Assembly: GCA_035610365.1 (NCBI GenBank)
Contig: CM069433.1
Location: 194,068,760 to 194,132,759 of the forward strand
DNA: 64,000 nt
Origin: Aquatica leii
Taxonomy: Eukaryota > Arthropoda > Insecta > Coleoptera > Lampyridae
Direction: 5' to 3'
Shown here: one piece after another, positions 10,320 through 22,990 of the stretch
Position numbering within the stretch: the stretch's first letter is position 1
Layout of the letters: every line of letters begins with the position of its first letter
Notes under the pieces: generated by a model
What the model saw: the letters and a program-made list of their open reading frames with translations, nothing else
Databases searched by the model: none
What the model was told of the DNA's origin: nothing
Translations under genes and position numbers: made by a program

Positions 10320-11364
10320 GTCAATAGTGTGTTGTTGGGCTTACAAAAAAAATATCTTAAACAAAATTTACGCGGAACCACTTAAGATGCTATTAAAATT
10401 ATTTTTGATTTAACTTAGCGCTCCCTTTATACAAAAATGCCAAGTGACTTTGTGATTTTCAATATAGCACCCTGTATATTTTTTTAATTTCTTAATAAAT
10501 TATAAGAAAATTTTGTATAACATACTTTATGTCTAAGTCAAGCCGATAATTGGATTATTACGTGTTCGTATTCATAAAAGTTCACATTTCGTAATTTTAT
10601 GAAAATTTTTAGTACCGCACTGTAAGCGAGTGTAACCCTGGCGTTTTTTTTTTAACTCAAAGGGCTTAACGCCTGGTTTGTGTAGTCATTTCATTTACGA
10701 CATTTGCTGTAAGACGGTTAATTTGTAACGTCGTATTTTTTTGTTACTAAAGTATTTAGATTGTGTTATCACTGCAGAATCGCTCGTAGGTATGGCGGTC
10801 TATTTTGCTAATTCATGGTAATTTTAACAAGTTGGCAGAGGTTCGAAGCCTTTTTTTCGCTTTCATAGTTACGGGGAGTTAAATCATTATACTACTGCAA
10901 TGGTATTTAAAAATTATTGTACCAATCACAGTATTGTGCAATCACAGTTGAATTGATGATCTCAGTCATGTTCAAAAGAAAAATTTTGGCCTTCCTTCAG
11001 TTGTCGTTAACCTGTAAGTTATTTACTTGGTTTAAAGCTTTAGCGGTGTTACTTCCTTATTTACATGTCTACATATTAATACTTCCGCTTTGTAAATTGT
11101 ATTAAGCTTTCAGCTTTGTGAATTGTCTATCTGCACTTGTTTATATAAAAGCCTTTTGTTTTGTTAATTGTTTTAAGGCTTCATCTTTGATACTTGCTTA
11201 TCTACTAATTTTATTGCTGTTTACGATCGATGTTAATATTTTACTTTCAATTGGGTATAATTATCTAACCTTCAGTTTGACTATTACTTTTTACGTTCAT
11301 GACTTGAACCACACGAGTAACTTTAGCAATTGTTCGCGACGTATTCAAGGCTAGTGGTGGCTAT
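10320..11364. repeat. degenerate right-arm copy of foldback-like family
   Basis: The stretch around 10800-10880 (TTTGCTAATT, then GCAGAGGTTCGAAGCC) is similar to 28425-28495 within the complete foldback-like element and to 18165-18220. No terminus is preserved here. Short open frames at 10917-11354 are not recognisable proteins. Confidence 0.4.
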
Positions 11365-11602
11365 TTAACCCTTTCGTTCCTGAATATAAATATTATCTTA
11401 AGGATTAGTAACGAGTTACGATTTTGTTAATTTGCCTATAAATAACAGATGTTCACTTTGAAAAAAAAATTGCTTTTAGGAAGGGTGGGGGGCACACATA
11501 TGTATGTTTTTATGTAGTACAACTGTGTACCACCAGGTGTTAAATAATTCTGCAATCATTTAAAAATATTATTTATTGCACACTAACAGAGCTTCTGAAT
11601 TG

Positions 11603-13304
11603 CTATTTTTCGTGGTACAATATGAAGCAACCCTTACACAAAGGAATATTACATTCCTGGCAAATTGTCTTGGTCCGCTTCTGACGTTTCTGCTCAGTAC
11701 ACCTTAAACATCTTCTTCTTGTCTGTCCTTCCACAGGAAGGTGCAAGGGTACCGTACCTTACATTTTCCTTTTTTTATTTGAAGGTCCTCTTTTTAGGAA
11801 ATGGTAAGGAAGTATTTTGAATGCCCTCAGGTATCAGTTCTTCTGCGAGTGCGAGAAAAGAAAGTAGATTTTTTTTATTTTTGCGTTTCAGGTCATTGTA
11901 TATTATCCAACTATTTACAGCAGCCATGTTTAGGCAAGTGTAAAATACTTTTTTCCACCATTTATTTGACTTTCTATCAGCCTACAAACTGAAATGCTCT
12001 GTCAACTCCACCCATTTTCTGACGATAAAATGATACAACTTCTGGGCATTCAACAACTTGCCGTTCCCCGGTTTTTGTTTTTTTAGAAATTGTTGTCAAA
12101 TTAGGTTTGTGGCAATTACTCATAATAACAACTTCCTTTGTGTCCTGCCATTTAGTACATAATAACCCACTTTTATTACATCGAAACGTGGACTGTCCAC
12201 GTTGCAGTTTATCCTTCATTGTTGGGACATTTTTGCGGTTTGACATGCATGTTCCTAATGCAGCAAAGTTCAATGTTTCCAATAAATGAACACATCTTTC
12301 TCTTTGTTTGTGGACGCAAGATATTTCACAACTTTTTCTCCAAGGGTTAGTGAATCTTGATTTATTGGAGTAGAAGCTTGTTTGCCACAATAGACATTCA
12401 AATCGTATATATAGCTAGACTGGGCATCACATCGAAGCCATAACTTTATTCCTCGTTGTGTAGGCTTGAGTGGCATGTACTGTTTTAGGGTCGAACGCCC
12501 TTTGAATTTAGTCATACTCTCATCGATGCTTTGATATACACTATCTTGGCGACATTTTGAATATGTATGTTTCAGGCAGGACATGAGCTCATCAATATAG
12601 TAAGATTTTGATGGATTTGGTGGTTTCTCTGGCGAAGCAAAATTAATTTTTGAAACTAGTGTCATAAATCTGTCTCGGGGCATTGCTTTTTCGATTGCAC
12701 GATTGCTTAGAGATTCTTTTCCACTCCAATAGTGCTTAAGTCCAGGCAGTTTATTGTAGGACTTTATAAATATACACCCCAACAATTTTTGAACTTCGCC
12801 TTTATCAGTGAGTTTCGCCTTATGTTTTTTGCGCTTGTTCATTATAATTAAGCGTTGATTTGTACATTCAACAATTTGTAAATAAAGTGAGTGAGGAATA
12901 AGTTTATGAAAAATTTGCAGTGTGCTAAAAGTTGACAATATATCTTCATTCACTTTGCAATTTCTATCTGATGGAGGAGTTTTTGCCGGAACAAAGTTTT
13001 CGGTTGGAAATACCCAGTCTAAAATACGACATCTTTCACTGGAAATCGTTTGGATTGTCGATTCATTTACTAAATTTTCTTCCGCATCACTCATCTCATT
13101 GTCCGTTTCACGAACTAAAGTTTCTCGGGCTAGCAAAACATTATCTTCTAGGTCAGTCTCTGATCCACTGTCACTGCCACGCTCATAATCATCGGTTGCC
13201 CCAGCTGCATATGGGTCTTCGTCCTCATCTGATACATCATAATCTGATAAGTGTTCAGCGGCATATTTCAGCTCCTTTTGTGTTAGTGCTCGTTTTTGGG
13301 CCAT
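11603..13304 (-). pseudogene. piggyBac transposase, frameshifted
   Basis: Starts MAQKRALTQKELKYAAEHLS at 13304 (the longer open frame begins at a non-ATG codon), followed by an acidic N-terminus typical of the family. Catalytic-region landmarks are SIDESMTKFKGRS (first Asp), LWLRCDAQSSYIYDLNVY (second), and MGGVDRAFQ near 12000 (third). A frameshift lies around 12270-12300 between the KDVFI and VHLLETLNF blocks, and another near 11980. A third change of frame leads to the C-terminal cysteine domain near 11610-11730 (RCLRCTEQ, ICQECNIPLCKGCFILYHE), ending at a stop at 11603. The protein would excise and insert at TTAA; this copy is inactive. Confidence 0.87.
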
Positions 13305-13340
13305 AATAATTCTAAAAACACATTCATCTATAAACCTGAT

Positions 13341-13388
13341 GGTACAAATAGGTACCGTCAAAAATCACTGCTGGTACAAATATGTACC
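13341..13388. repeat. pair of GGTAC-type palindromes upstream of piggyBac transposase
   Basis: Two near-palindromes, GGTACAAATAGGTACC (13341-13356) and GGTACAAATATGTACC (13373-13388), lie just upstream of the transposase start. A perfect one, GGTACATATATGTACC, lies at 13711-13726 close to the element end. They may be transposase-binding or internal repeats; the role is inferred. Confidence 0.5.
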
Positions 13389-13747
13389 GCGTCACAAAAA
13401 ATTGAGATAATCAACGAATAAAAACAAAATATAGATACCTTACAGATGATCGGTGTCTATTGGAGTATTATTTATTCCCTACGATTCAATTTCAAATAAA
13501 CTAACTCGTTACAATAGAAAAACATTCAGATTTCACAAGTATCACTCGTGATTTACAACACTAAACTAACCTCGACATTAGAATAAGTTGTGAAAACAAC
13601 GTCGCAGGTGGCTTCTACTGCAGGTGGCTATTTGTTTAAAAACACCGGCGTGGTACATTTGCCATAGCATATTATGTTTAGTTCAATTTTCAGGACTTTT
13701 TAAAAATAGGTGGTACATATATGTACCGATCGGGACGAAAGGGTTAA

Positions 13748-15189
13748 GTAGGCACATGCAAACTAGCACGCTTCGGAAGTGCTGACAGTATTAAACAGAG
13801 GTAGCTAATATTATTACCAACTTCACTAAGGGACCTTCGGGTCCCAGATGCAGTGACATTACTTTATCTTAAATGTCTTTTACGTTGTGGTTTCATCCCG
13901 CAGTTTTATTCAAAACTATTTTGGATTACGTAGATGTGAAATAAACTTACATCGTGTTCCGCTACATAGTAACTTATACTATGAGTTAGCTCTGCCATGA
14001 AACATTGGTAATTCATTGATGACGTTTACGCCTTGACAAAATTCATACAGTGCGTGAAACCATAACAAGATTTTTAACTATAAAAATTTAGTCTGCTTAT
14101 AAAAAGTTTAATTCTTATACTAAGACTTACGTTTATTAAAAATAATATTAATTCTGGTATCTATTATGACAAATACAATCCAGACAACACAAGTGCAAAA
14201 TTACTCAACAGAAAAACTTCAAAGATAACGTTGTAAGCATAAACAGTAAGTTAAAGAAAGCAATATCAATTTTCGATACCTGGTATTGATTGCAATTAAA
14301 CAGTACAGTTTGAAAATCTGCAATTACAAAGAAGCGTATAAATTATAGAACTAATTAATAACAAGTATTTCTGTTCTTAATTATTTCTAAGCACTCGATG
14401 TGTTTTTTTTTGTGCATTTAAAAACATTTTTATGAGCTTTTAGTGTATTTTAATTAAGTCAAAGTAAAACAAAGTACAATTCCCCTTTTCCATTCGCAAG
14501 TAGGGTAGATTAACATCAAGTAGTTAATAATTGCACAGGCAAAAGTAGCTACTACGTTCATTTATAACGAAACAAAACATTACAATAAACCTAAGGGGAA
14601 AAAAAAGAACAAAAAGCAGCCTAGTGTGCTTATGAAAAAATAATTTTAACATGGTTCATCAATTAACCCCTTTTTAATAGACGAACAATTTTCACATTTT
14701 TGTTCACTGTTTTTCCACAAGCATATTTACAAAACAAATATAATTTTGTTTTTGTTTAATTAATCGTAATTGACATAGTACAAATAACCTAAATATATGT
14801 ACTTTATTTTATATTAAATTGGGAATTATGGGTATGGGTTGATTTTTTGCATATCAAACGTACAAAATTTGCAGTTTAAGGATATTTTTAACAATTTAAG
14901 CAGTTGACTTTTTAAAGATTAACATTGTTTAATTTAAATACGAACTTTACGACAAACCATAAAGCAACAACTCGTTGCTGTAAGCTATTTCTGAAAGGAC
15001 AAACATAAAACACTCAACTAAAAATAATATTTTAAAACGCCGACATATTTATTTTTTATTAATTGTACAGAATACTTTAACTTAAACGAATATTAGTAAC
15101 AGTTAAAGAAAATTAAACGTAAACTTAATTCTACACTCTTTTCAATCGTTCATATGAGACATAAATACAAGTTGTTTTATTTCTAAGAA
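13748..15189. other. AT-rich sequence with one dispersed repeat
   Basis: No gene seen. A segment at about 14015-14085 (TGACGTTTACGCCTTGAC, then ATAACAAGATTTTTAAC) is similar to about 59110-59185, marking a dispersed repeat of unknown type. Confidence 0.35.
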
Positions 15190-16100
15190 ACAAAATATAA
15201 GACTTACTCTGACCGAACTAAGCTTATATTCGTCTACGTGTGTTTGCCAAACTCTGGTCTAGAATACAGTCAAAGTACACAATAATTGATCAATTACGAA
15301 TAAAGCTGAAGGCGGAATAATGTACTCGACTGGAAGTAAAGATTAATTACTTATCTTAGTTATGCAAAAAAAAAGCTGAAACTTGAACATAATTAAATCC
15401 CATAAGGGTAAACAAAAACTAAAAATATAGCTTACGGTTTAAGTTAAATAATGCAAATACATACGTAATACAAATTTCAAATTTGAAATTACACTTAAGT
15501 TGGAAAAGAAACAAATTAGAGATGAAATTACACTGAAGTCGTAGAAATCCCGCAGCTATGTTACAAGAGAATATTTCTAAATTAGCGATGTTTAATTAGG
15601 GTCAAGGCCCCCTTCCACCTGTATCATCCGCTTAAACTACATTTTGTGGGATATGATTCAGATAATTGTGAAGCGATGCATCTTTCCACCTTCGTTAAAA
15701 AGGAATGTAGATAACGATCCTGACTTATTTTGCTGTAAAACGTAAACTTTTAGTCAAAAAACGATGGCGTCGTATTGCCATTTTGTTACCTGCTCACAAT
15801 TTCACTTCGCTAAAAGCATAATAGTACACGACGTGTAATTAAATGAAACTACTTATAGTTCAAAGATTTCGAGCAATTATAGATTAGGTGCAGCGAGTAC
15901 TGAAGTAGAAAGTCCAATAGGAATAGGAAATAACCAACTAAGTGCTGTCGGTGTACTGGTAACGTAACAAAAATTTAATCAACATGTAACATTTTGGAAA
16001 ACTGATAATTATAGACACGTAACACGTTAATTTTCTTTGTTTAACCACTATGTTATTATTTTAACTGTCATCCAGATTTTCAAATTTGACTTCTACATTA
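15190..16100 (+). repeat. left-arm copy of foldback-like family
   Basis: Colinear landmarks shared with 27120-27720 and 54280-54680 include TTTGCCAAACTCTGGTCT (15240s and 54307), CTGAAGGCGGAATAATGTAC (15305; diverged forms at 27301 and 54341), TTACAAGAGAATATTTC (15560s and 54399) and CTAAAAGCATAATAGTA (15810s). The outer terminus seen at 26707 and 54173 is not present here, so this copy is truncated. Confidence 0.55.
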
Positions 16101-16549
16101 TAAGTAACTAATTTGAGTCAATATTCTTAAATGCTTAGCTGCTAGAGGTTTTTCTTTTCTTCTATACTTATTAGTTCAAAGTCAAATTGTTATCCTTACT
16201 TTTTTTGTACGACAAGGTTTTACACGACTTTGCAGATTGAGCCACAAATTGTAAGGCGAGTAGTTTAGGCAAACGTGTGTGAAATCGATTTTTTAGCTCG
16301 TGTGATACACGATACTTTTCCGACGACCACAAAAAAGTCAATTCTCTAATAAGCAAACCTTAATCGCAGATAAATCCAAATCCAGGAAATGTCATCTGTT
16401 ATCTTACAGACAACAGCACAAGTAGATATATATGTCCGGTTGCATAAAACAAAGTTAACTATGTCGTTAGACTATCTTTCTGTCTGTACATAGTTATATC
16501 CGCTTAGTCAGCCATTTTGAGATTGGTAAGTCACTAACAAGACTCTTAT

Positions 16550-17540
16550 TTTGATTTTAGTTTTTGTCTTTTCTTTTGGGTTTTCTATTCCCCTTGTCGG
16601 CATTTAGGTTTTGCATCCGATCTCTATCTTTTTCTTTTCTCTATATTAGGGCGGTTAATAGGACATTGAAAGGTTGGCCTTCTCTTTCGTTTTTTCTACG
16701 GAGAGAAGAACAAAACATACATTTACATATTGTTTTTTGTTTCTTTGTCTCTCTCTTTTCTTTCACCTCTGCATTTCTTGCTTTCTTTTTTTACTGTGTA
16801 TCTTTTGTTGCTTTGACACTTTCTTTCATTTTTTCTGGTAGTGTTTCTGTTTAGTGTTTGCTGCAGCATTGCTTTTTCTCTACTTCTTTTTCTTCTAATT
16901 TTTTTGGTTTGACTGATTGGGCTTAGTTGATTTTTGTTTAGTTGTGTTTGGTTTTAAATTTGGAATACATTGCAACGTCGCCTTTTGTACTCGTATTTCC
17001 GTTTAGTCGGCATTTTTTATGTTAACGGTTACTAGTAGGATATTTTTTCCTTGCTGGGTTTCTTTTGCTGTTGAGCTATTATAATCCCTTCTTTAGTTTT
17101 TAGTTTTTAGGTGTCATTTCAACGCGATGAACAAGGATGTTCGATTAGCAAGTGATGGTTCTTGTTCTTTCTTATTTGCTCGGTTTTGTTTTAGGTTATG
17201 CAGGTTGGATTTTACTTTTTTTGGTACATTCATGTAATTTTGTTTTTGTATCCTTGAGATTATTGATTGCTTTCTCTGTCTTTTAGGTGGTCAGACTGGT
17301 GTCGACTTTTAATTAGAAATTTAGATTGTTTAGGTCTACTTTGTTGCTTTGTTGGGAAGAATCTCATACATACAATTAACATAGTTTTCGTTCTTTACTT
17401 TTTGTTTCTGATGGCGATTATCCACATTCCTTTATCTACTTGGTATTTTTTTTCTTCTTACTTTCTTTCCTTTAGTTTTGTAGCTTTGAGGATTATGTTT
17501 AGGGTGAAATTTTCATCACTAGTAGTTTAAACCCTATGTG
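16550..17540 (-). mobile_element. T-rich remnant of a LINE-like repeat (- strand)
   Basis: The - strand is purine-rich, like the LINE sequences elsewhere in the window. The block ATGAGATTCTTCCCAACAAA (- strand, about 17345-17375) matches ATGAGATTCTTCCCACTAAA at 26660-26680. No reverse transcriptase motif could be read in it. Long + strand open frames here are pyrimidine-rich shadows. The LINE label rests on composition and on that shared block. Confidence 0.35.
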
Positions 17541-17899
17541 GTTTTTAGGGCTCTTGGTTCTAGGTGCTTTCGAAAACTTCTTGAACTTATCGTTGTAAAT
17601 TCGTTGAGTGATGAGTGTTTTCTGAGAATGACTTTGTTCTTGTTTCTGGTATTTAAGCATCTCCGCTTCATGCGACTGTTGGGAAAGATGTTCACGTCTT
17701 AGAATGACCTTTTCCTTTTTTAGAAGAGCTGTTTGTGTTTCATAGGTTTGCTAGCGACCATAGTCCTGGCTACTCGGTGTTCCTCACGTTTGTGGGGTTT
17801 TTGGTTTTTAGAATTTGATCCATAGCGTAATTTTTTATGAACTTTTTCTTGTCGTCTCTAGGTTTTAATTTGACTTTGAGAGGGTGGGGATATGTAGTG

Positions 17900-20230
17900 T
17901 GCAAGATTTGTTACGTGTCAGTACTGTTAACGTCGCCGAGATATTGAAAAGTCGCTGTGAATTGTTTGATTTGGATAGAAACCTTGTTCGTTCAATTGTA
18001 AGTAATTTTTTCCATTTTTCATCGTTATTACTATTACGCTTTTAGCGATTTTACTAAAATAAAATTTTTTTACGTATATAGATGGATATAACGCGGTTAT
18101 AAATCAACTTTATTCTCACCGGTAGGGTTATGGGCGTCATGTTGCTTTTGTTCACTTAAAATTCTTTTTAGCGAATTTGGAAGAGGTTCGAAGCCTTTTC
18201 TTACGCCCAACTACAACGGGTAAACATTTTATGTCTCTGATAGTGTCTAGCAATTTGTAGACCAATTCAGACAGGTGTAGTGACGTGGCCTTAATAACCG
18301 CAGGTGTTCGCTCAAGTTAAACTTTGATTCGCTATCTGCCAATTGCAGTTCGATGTACTTTACTAATTTAGGCTTCAACGTTATTATAACTTAGAATGCT
18401 TTTTGTAATTGTGTTATATATTTATTTATGTTTATATATACTATTCCTTCAGCATTATTAATTATGTTCTATTATTGATATTAAGCTTTTAGCTAAATAA
18501 TTGCTATTTTGCTTGCTGTGAAACCGATAAGTCAGCTTTAAACTTATTCAAATCTGGACTAGATTCTGATTGAGTATCTTTAATTATTATTTGTAGTCAA
18601 TGCCAGAATTCAGATAAGGTACCCGATGATTGTAAGATTAGGCTCTTCAACAGATCGAAAAATAATTGTTACAAGAAAATCAGGCCCCTAAAATTGGGCG
18701 ACCAACTTTGTTACACTGGTTTTCGAGTAACCACAAAAGCAATGGCTAACACAGTTTTTTCGGAGAGGGAGTCGCAGGATTCGTGATGCTAAATTATCAA
18801 TTAAATCTAAAAAAGGAGCCAAACCATGAAAGATTAAATTAGAGAGATAATGTCTAACTCTACCCGTAACTGGAAAAGAACAAATAATAACACGACAGCA
18901 GTAGTAACACAGAATATATATTTATTTTATCACGTCAATAATTCCAAAGAGGACGAAGAAAGTACATAAATATAAATTTTCCAAACGTTAATATCAACGA
19001 ATTATAAGTTGGGCCCCATATTGGGCAACATGTCGTACAATAAACTGACCTTGTCGGCCTAACTTGTACATACGAAGAAGGAATGAATTTCGCAAATTTA
19101 AAATTGCAAAAGTATATAACAAAAACAATTTAAGCCTTAGAAACTCAACGCGCACTGCATACGACTTTGTGAAGCACAAAATGATATTATTAATTGTGTT
19201 AACCTAACATGGACGTACGGTCAACAATTGACATGACCACCGAAGTAAAAATCGTAAAATTAAAAATTGTAATACTCACAGTTAGGTTTTATCTAGTAGG
19301 GGATTAGCTAATTCCGTACTTGCATTACCTAAAACGTAATATTAAATCTAACACAAAACGTACCTACGGTTAGCACAAGTAAATAAACATACAATCATTT
19401 GAGATAGCGAATAGGCAGCGTTTCCCTTCGACTTAACGTAATGATTTATGGCTTCTCTCAAAAGAAATACAATTTGAGAGGTTTCCAACCCCTTGACGGT
19501 GTAAATAGTTGAGTTATAGTAACGTGACGTCATGGAAGTTTTTCCAAATATGCTACCTATTCGTTATCGTCACTGATAACGGAGAACGTGTGGTGGGTAC
19601 GGAAATTCGCTATAGACAATTAGGAAAGAAATCAAATTAAACCCCCAATACAGAATATCTTAACAACTTACCCCGACTCAGTTCCCACTAAGTAGCCACA
19701 AAATTTATTCGCATATTTGCGTAAAATAACCTAATGGTGAAAACCTCGTTGGGCGGAGCTCGTCTGTGTTGCACCAAATCTTACAGGAAGTGAATAAAAT
19801 ACGCTCTTATAAAATTTGACATCGCCGACGAAGAGGTGGGTTGTGTCGAGGCACAAATTTTATACTAGAAAATTAATCTACCAACTTTTTAACATAAAAC
19901 ATAATGTTACTAAAGTAGTGTATTGTTTAATTACATATGATAAAGAAATTTAGGTCTGGGGTAAGTCGTGTTTTATTATAATAATATTGCGTTCACGTTT
20001 CGGTTGTCGAGAACAACCTTTACGCGACTGTCTACGATTATTAATGCATGATCTCTTTTACTTCTCTAGTTTGCTGTTATCTTATTTCTTGGATGTCAGG
20101 TTCGTATATACACTTGGTGTCTCCGATTCAAGTATTTTTACCAGTACAAAGAGTGGCGCCTATTATTTTTAATTTTTTTTATTATAGTTGCCCAACCACG
20201 TTTAGTCACCGATATTTATTATTATATTTT
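17900..20230 (-). repeat. discontinuous right-arm copy of foldback-like family
   Basis: Two parts match the right arm at 28180-28833. About 17990-18240 has TTACTATTACGCTTTTAG and AGAGGTTCGAAGCC. About 20090-20215 has GGTTCGTATA...TTGGTGTCT, AAGAGTGGCGCC and a CACCGA block. The intervening 18500-19980 has no counterpart and is probably an insertion. It starts near a TGTTACACTGG / CGAGTAACC inverted pair at 18712, but I cannot classify it. The outermost terminus is missing. Confidence 0.45.
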
Positions 20231-20887
20231 TTAGGTTATGATTTTTTTCTCTTTGTTTTTCTTGTTTATTTCTCAGATGCCAAAATTGACTATATAACAG
20301 TTTTTGAAATGAGGCGACGATTTCTTCAAATATATTTTAGTTGGCATCTATTGCGCTACATTTGTATCACTTAACTCATCCTGTCAGCTCAAGAATAATT
20401 TTTGATTAATGTGTACACGCTTAATAGGTTTTACGATATACTATAGAAAACGTAATTGTTTCAATATAAAATTTATTTACTTTTTTTACTTTTTAAAATT
20501 CAAAATTTAATTGCGTGGTGTAGTAACGGCTAATTTATGATCATTTTTATACTCAAGTGGTTGTGCATATTTTTGAACTACATGAGTAATTTAGAAGTAG
20601 GTCGTAATATAAAGGTAAAAGATGAAACGTTTGATGTTTCTTAAATCAATTGCAGCAAATGTTATTTTTAAACGGGATACACTCAAATAAAAGATATCGA
20701 TTGAGTTTTATTAACATCTTAATTGTGCATCGTTGCAATTTAAAAAAGTTGCATACTTGTTAATCCGAATACAATAGTAAGTCGTGATTAAACGGATATA
20801 AGAGGCTGGTAATAGCTACGTGCATGCGTCATTTGCTTTTTATTAAAGTCTTAACCTAAATAACAACCATTCATATTTTCGTTTCAG
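20231..20887. other. sequence upstream of ankyrin exon, no gene seen
   Basis: AT-rich, ending in a pyrimidine-rich tract and AG at 20886-20887 (TTTTCGTTTCAG). This could be the splice acceptor of the exon carrying the start codon. An upstream 5' UTR exon was not found. Confidence 0.4.
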
Positions 20888-21174
20888 AACTAATGTCATC
20901 CCGAAATTAGAGAAGATTAAGATGTTTTAGGAAAGTGCTTAAAGATTAGTGTACGTGTCTAAAAATGAACATGAGTTTTGATACGGCGATGCGGTTAGAT
21001 ACCCAACCGTGCACTTTAAGATGCCCGTCTCCAACGTCAACTCCAGAAGAATTAGAAAGACGAGCTGAAATACAAAGAAATGATTTGTTGCTGCATGAAG
21101 CTGTTATTAAAAACGACACGGATGGAGCAAGACGTATTTTGAGAGAACCTGTCGACATAAACTCGAGGAATAAT
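20888..21174 (+). CDS. ankyrin-repeat protein, first coding exon (coding from 20965)
   Basis: ATG at 20965 opens a 70-codon segment ending exactly at a consensus donor (AAT|GTAAGT at 21175). The peptide begins MNMSFDTAMRLDTQPC, has a charged PEELERRAEIQRND helix, then LLLHEAVIKNDTDGARRILR and PVDINSRNN, the first half of an ankyrin repeat. Upstream sequence from 20888 follows a plausible acceptor and would be 5' UTR. It joins in phase 0 to 60978-61076, whose peptide completes the repeat (YGRAPIHWASSRGNTDIMEM). Ankyrin repeats mediate protein-protein binding; I do not recognise the orthologue, so no symbol is given. This is the only host gene supported in the window. Confidence 0.82.
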
Positions 21175-21179
21175 GTAAG

Positions 21180-21842
21180 TTTTAATTTATTTTTTGATTG
21201 GTCGAGCTTGTTAAGTATTACATTGTTTGTAAATATGCAAAAAACAGCACTTTTGTTTTATGTTGAATAGGTAATTTATAAAACTTTTGTTTCTCAACTT
21301 TACTGAAAGGTTTTATTTTTAATGGTTACGGAAAGATAACGAAGTTTAATTAGCGTATTTTCTATTAATAAACTTAGGTGGAACTTTATATTGTGCAACT
21401 TTGGAAAGAAATACAAAAAATATAGTTTGAGTAAAACATTCTTTGCAGTTGGTTACACAGAACTTAAAAAAAACATTCAAAATTTGAAAATAAAAGATTA
21501 CTGGAAGTGTAATAAACAACACTGTTTTTTTTTCTCTTGCCAAATACGTATTTTCGTGCATTAGGTAAAACGTAAAATTGTTGTTGCTTAATATGTATTT
21601 TTTTTAAATTTTGGCAATTTTTTAGTTTTAAAAGTATACGATAAATTAAAAACAAAACATGACAACTGCCATAACTGCGAACCACACCTGATAACTTAGT
21701 CTTAAAAGCAAGTTATAGTTTCTAACGTATACAGTATAAACTAAGAAAAGCTCCGGCACGTCAATTATATTTTAAAAGTTTTGGTCTGTCTGTTGTTTGC
21801 CATTCTGTTTAAGTGTCCGAATAATTTCAGCTTCTATATTTT
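21180..21842. other. intronic AT-rich sequence
   Basis: Nothing recognised between the ankyrin exon and the first Gypsy LTR. Short overlapping open frames here are not supported as genes. Confidence 0.5.
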
Positions 21843-22287
21843 TGTAACAATTTTATTATTAAAACTAATTTGTTTAAACTACTAGAAATATTTTTACTTA
21901 TCCTAAAAATATGTACACTTTTAAATTAACCGAACTAATTAAATCTAATAATATTTAATAAAAACACTTACACTAATTTATATCACTTACACGAAGATAA
22001 GATAAAGTCCGCGGATAGCTTCACACACTTGTTTACACTAAAGTCACGTACAAGATTATTCGCCGTATATTTATCTGCAAACACGCGCTAACGACTTATT
22101 TATTTAGACTTGAATAATCTTCTTAACACTGCTGTCTTCGCATTACGGAAATAACTGACCTACGATTTGTTTGTTCCGTATTTATACACATTTTGGAAAT
22201 CCTTCTTGAGTGTTCTATATCTTTCGGTATACGTTCATGAAGATGGATAACAAATTCGAGGAGGCTCTAGAATTTGAGACCGTTTCA
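21843..22287 (-). repeat. 3' LTR of Gypsy copy 1
   Basis: A 445-bp repeat. On the + strand it starts TGTAACAATTTTATT and ends CCGTTTCA. It matches 25358-25779 over most of its length, including TTATTTAGACTTGAATAATC and GCATTACGGAAATAACTGAC. Confidence 0.88.
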
Positions 22288-22519
22288 CTGCCCCCTACTT
22301 AGGACTGTTCTGTCCCAGAACAGAAGACTGGATGCGACACCGGTAGAAAGGATCGTTGCGATGGCGGCAGCTTCCTCCATTCCGGCAACCTCCTTGACCA
22401 TAAAAGTAACAGTCATTAATACGCTGCATGACTTCATAAGGGCCCTCCCATTGCTTTTGCAGCTTCGGCGACAAACCACGTCTCCTTTGAGGATTATAAA
22501 ACCAGACTATATCGCCAAG

Positions 22520-22990
22520 TTAAAACCCACCATTTTGCTCTTTGACGTCACATCTAGTCTTCATCCTGTCGCTGGCAATTTGTGTGTTTTTACGGACCTC
22601 TTTATATACGTTGTTTAGCCTCTTGGTCAGCTTGCTGACGTAATCTTCTCCAGCAACTTCTTCTTCCGATCTTCGCCCAAATTGGAGGTCGCATGGCAAT
22701 CGTATTTGGCGACCGAGCATTACACAGGATGGTGTTTGGCATGTGCATTCGTGAACGGATGATCGGTATGCCATTAGCAAAAGGTGCAAGTACTGATCCC
22801 AGTCTCTTTGGTGATCGGACACTACCTTGGTTAAGTGCTTGCCCATTGGCATCGGATGCATCTTTAAATCTAACGTGGAAAACCACTGGGGTCCTGACAG
22901 GGTTTCGAGCGTATCGTAAATTCTGGGTAAAGGGTAGCTGTTCTTTTTGGTCACGTCGTTTAGCTGTCTGTAGTCTACGCAAAACTTAGT
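22520..22990 (-). pseudogene. Gypsy RT start fused to integrase end
   Basis: One open frame begins KKNSYPLPRIYDTLETLSG and QWFSTLDLK, the front of Gypsy reverse transcriptase. Within a few residues it switches to HLTKVVSDHQRDWDQYLHLL, MAYRSSVHECT and LGRQIRLPCDLQFG, the end of the integrase core and its C-terminus. The frame stays open across the join, so the deletion happens to be in frame here. It lacks the YIDD box, RNase H and the DDE core, and has no expected activity. Confidence 0.78.

Larger units (their letters stand above)
11369..13743 (-). mobile_element. piggyBac-type transposon, decayed
   Basis: CCCTTTCGTTCC at 11369 and GGGACGAAAGGG ending at 13743 form short inverted ends. TTAA flanks both sides (11365-11368 and 13744-13747), the hallmark target duplication of piggyBac. 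The 2375-bp element contains one transposase gene on the - strand, now frameshifted. Confidence 0.9.

Noticed and set aside
10830-10850. GAGGTTCGAAGCC resembling a tRNA/SINE B box (also at 18185 and 28470)
   Set aside because: All three occurrences sit in corresponding positions of the foldback-like family, with no A box, cloverleaf or poly-A tail, so they are internal repeat sequence and not tRNA-derived.
12922-13306. Two + strand open frames over the piggyBac N-terminus
   Set aside because: Antisense shadows of the acidic N-terminal region of the transposase on the - strand.
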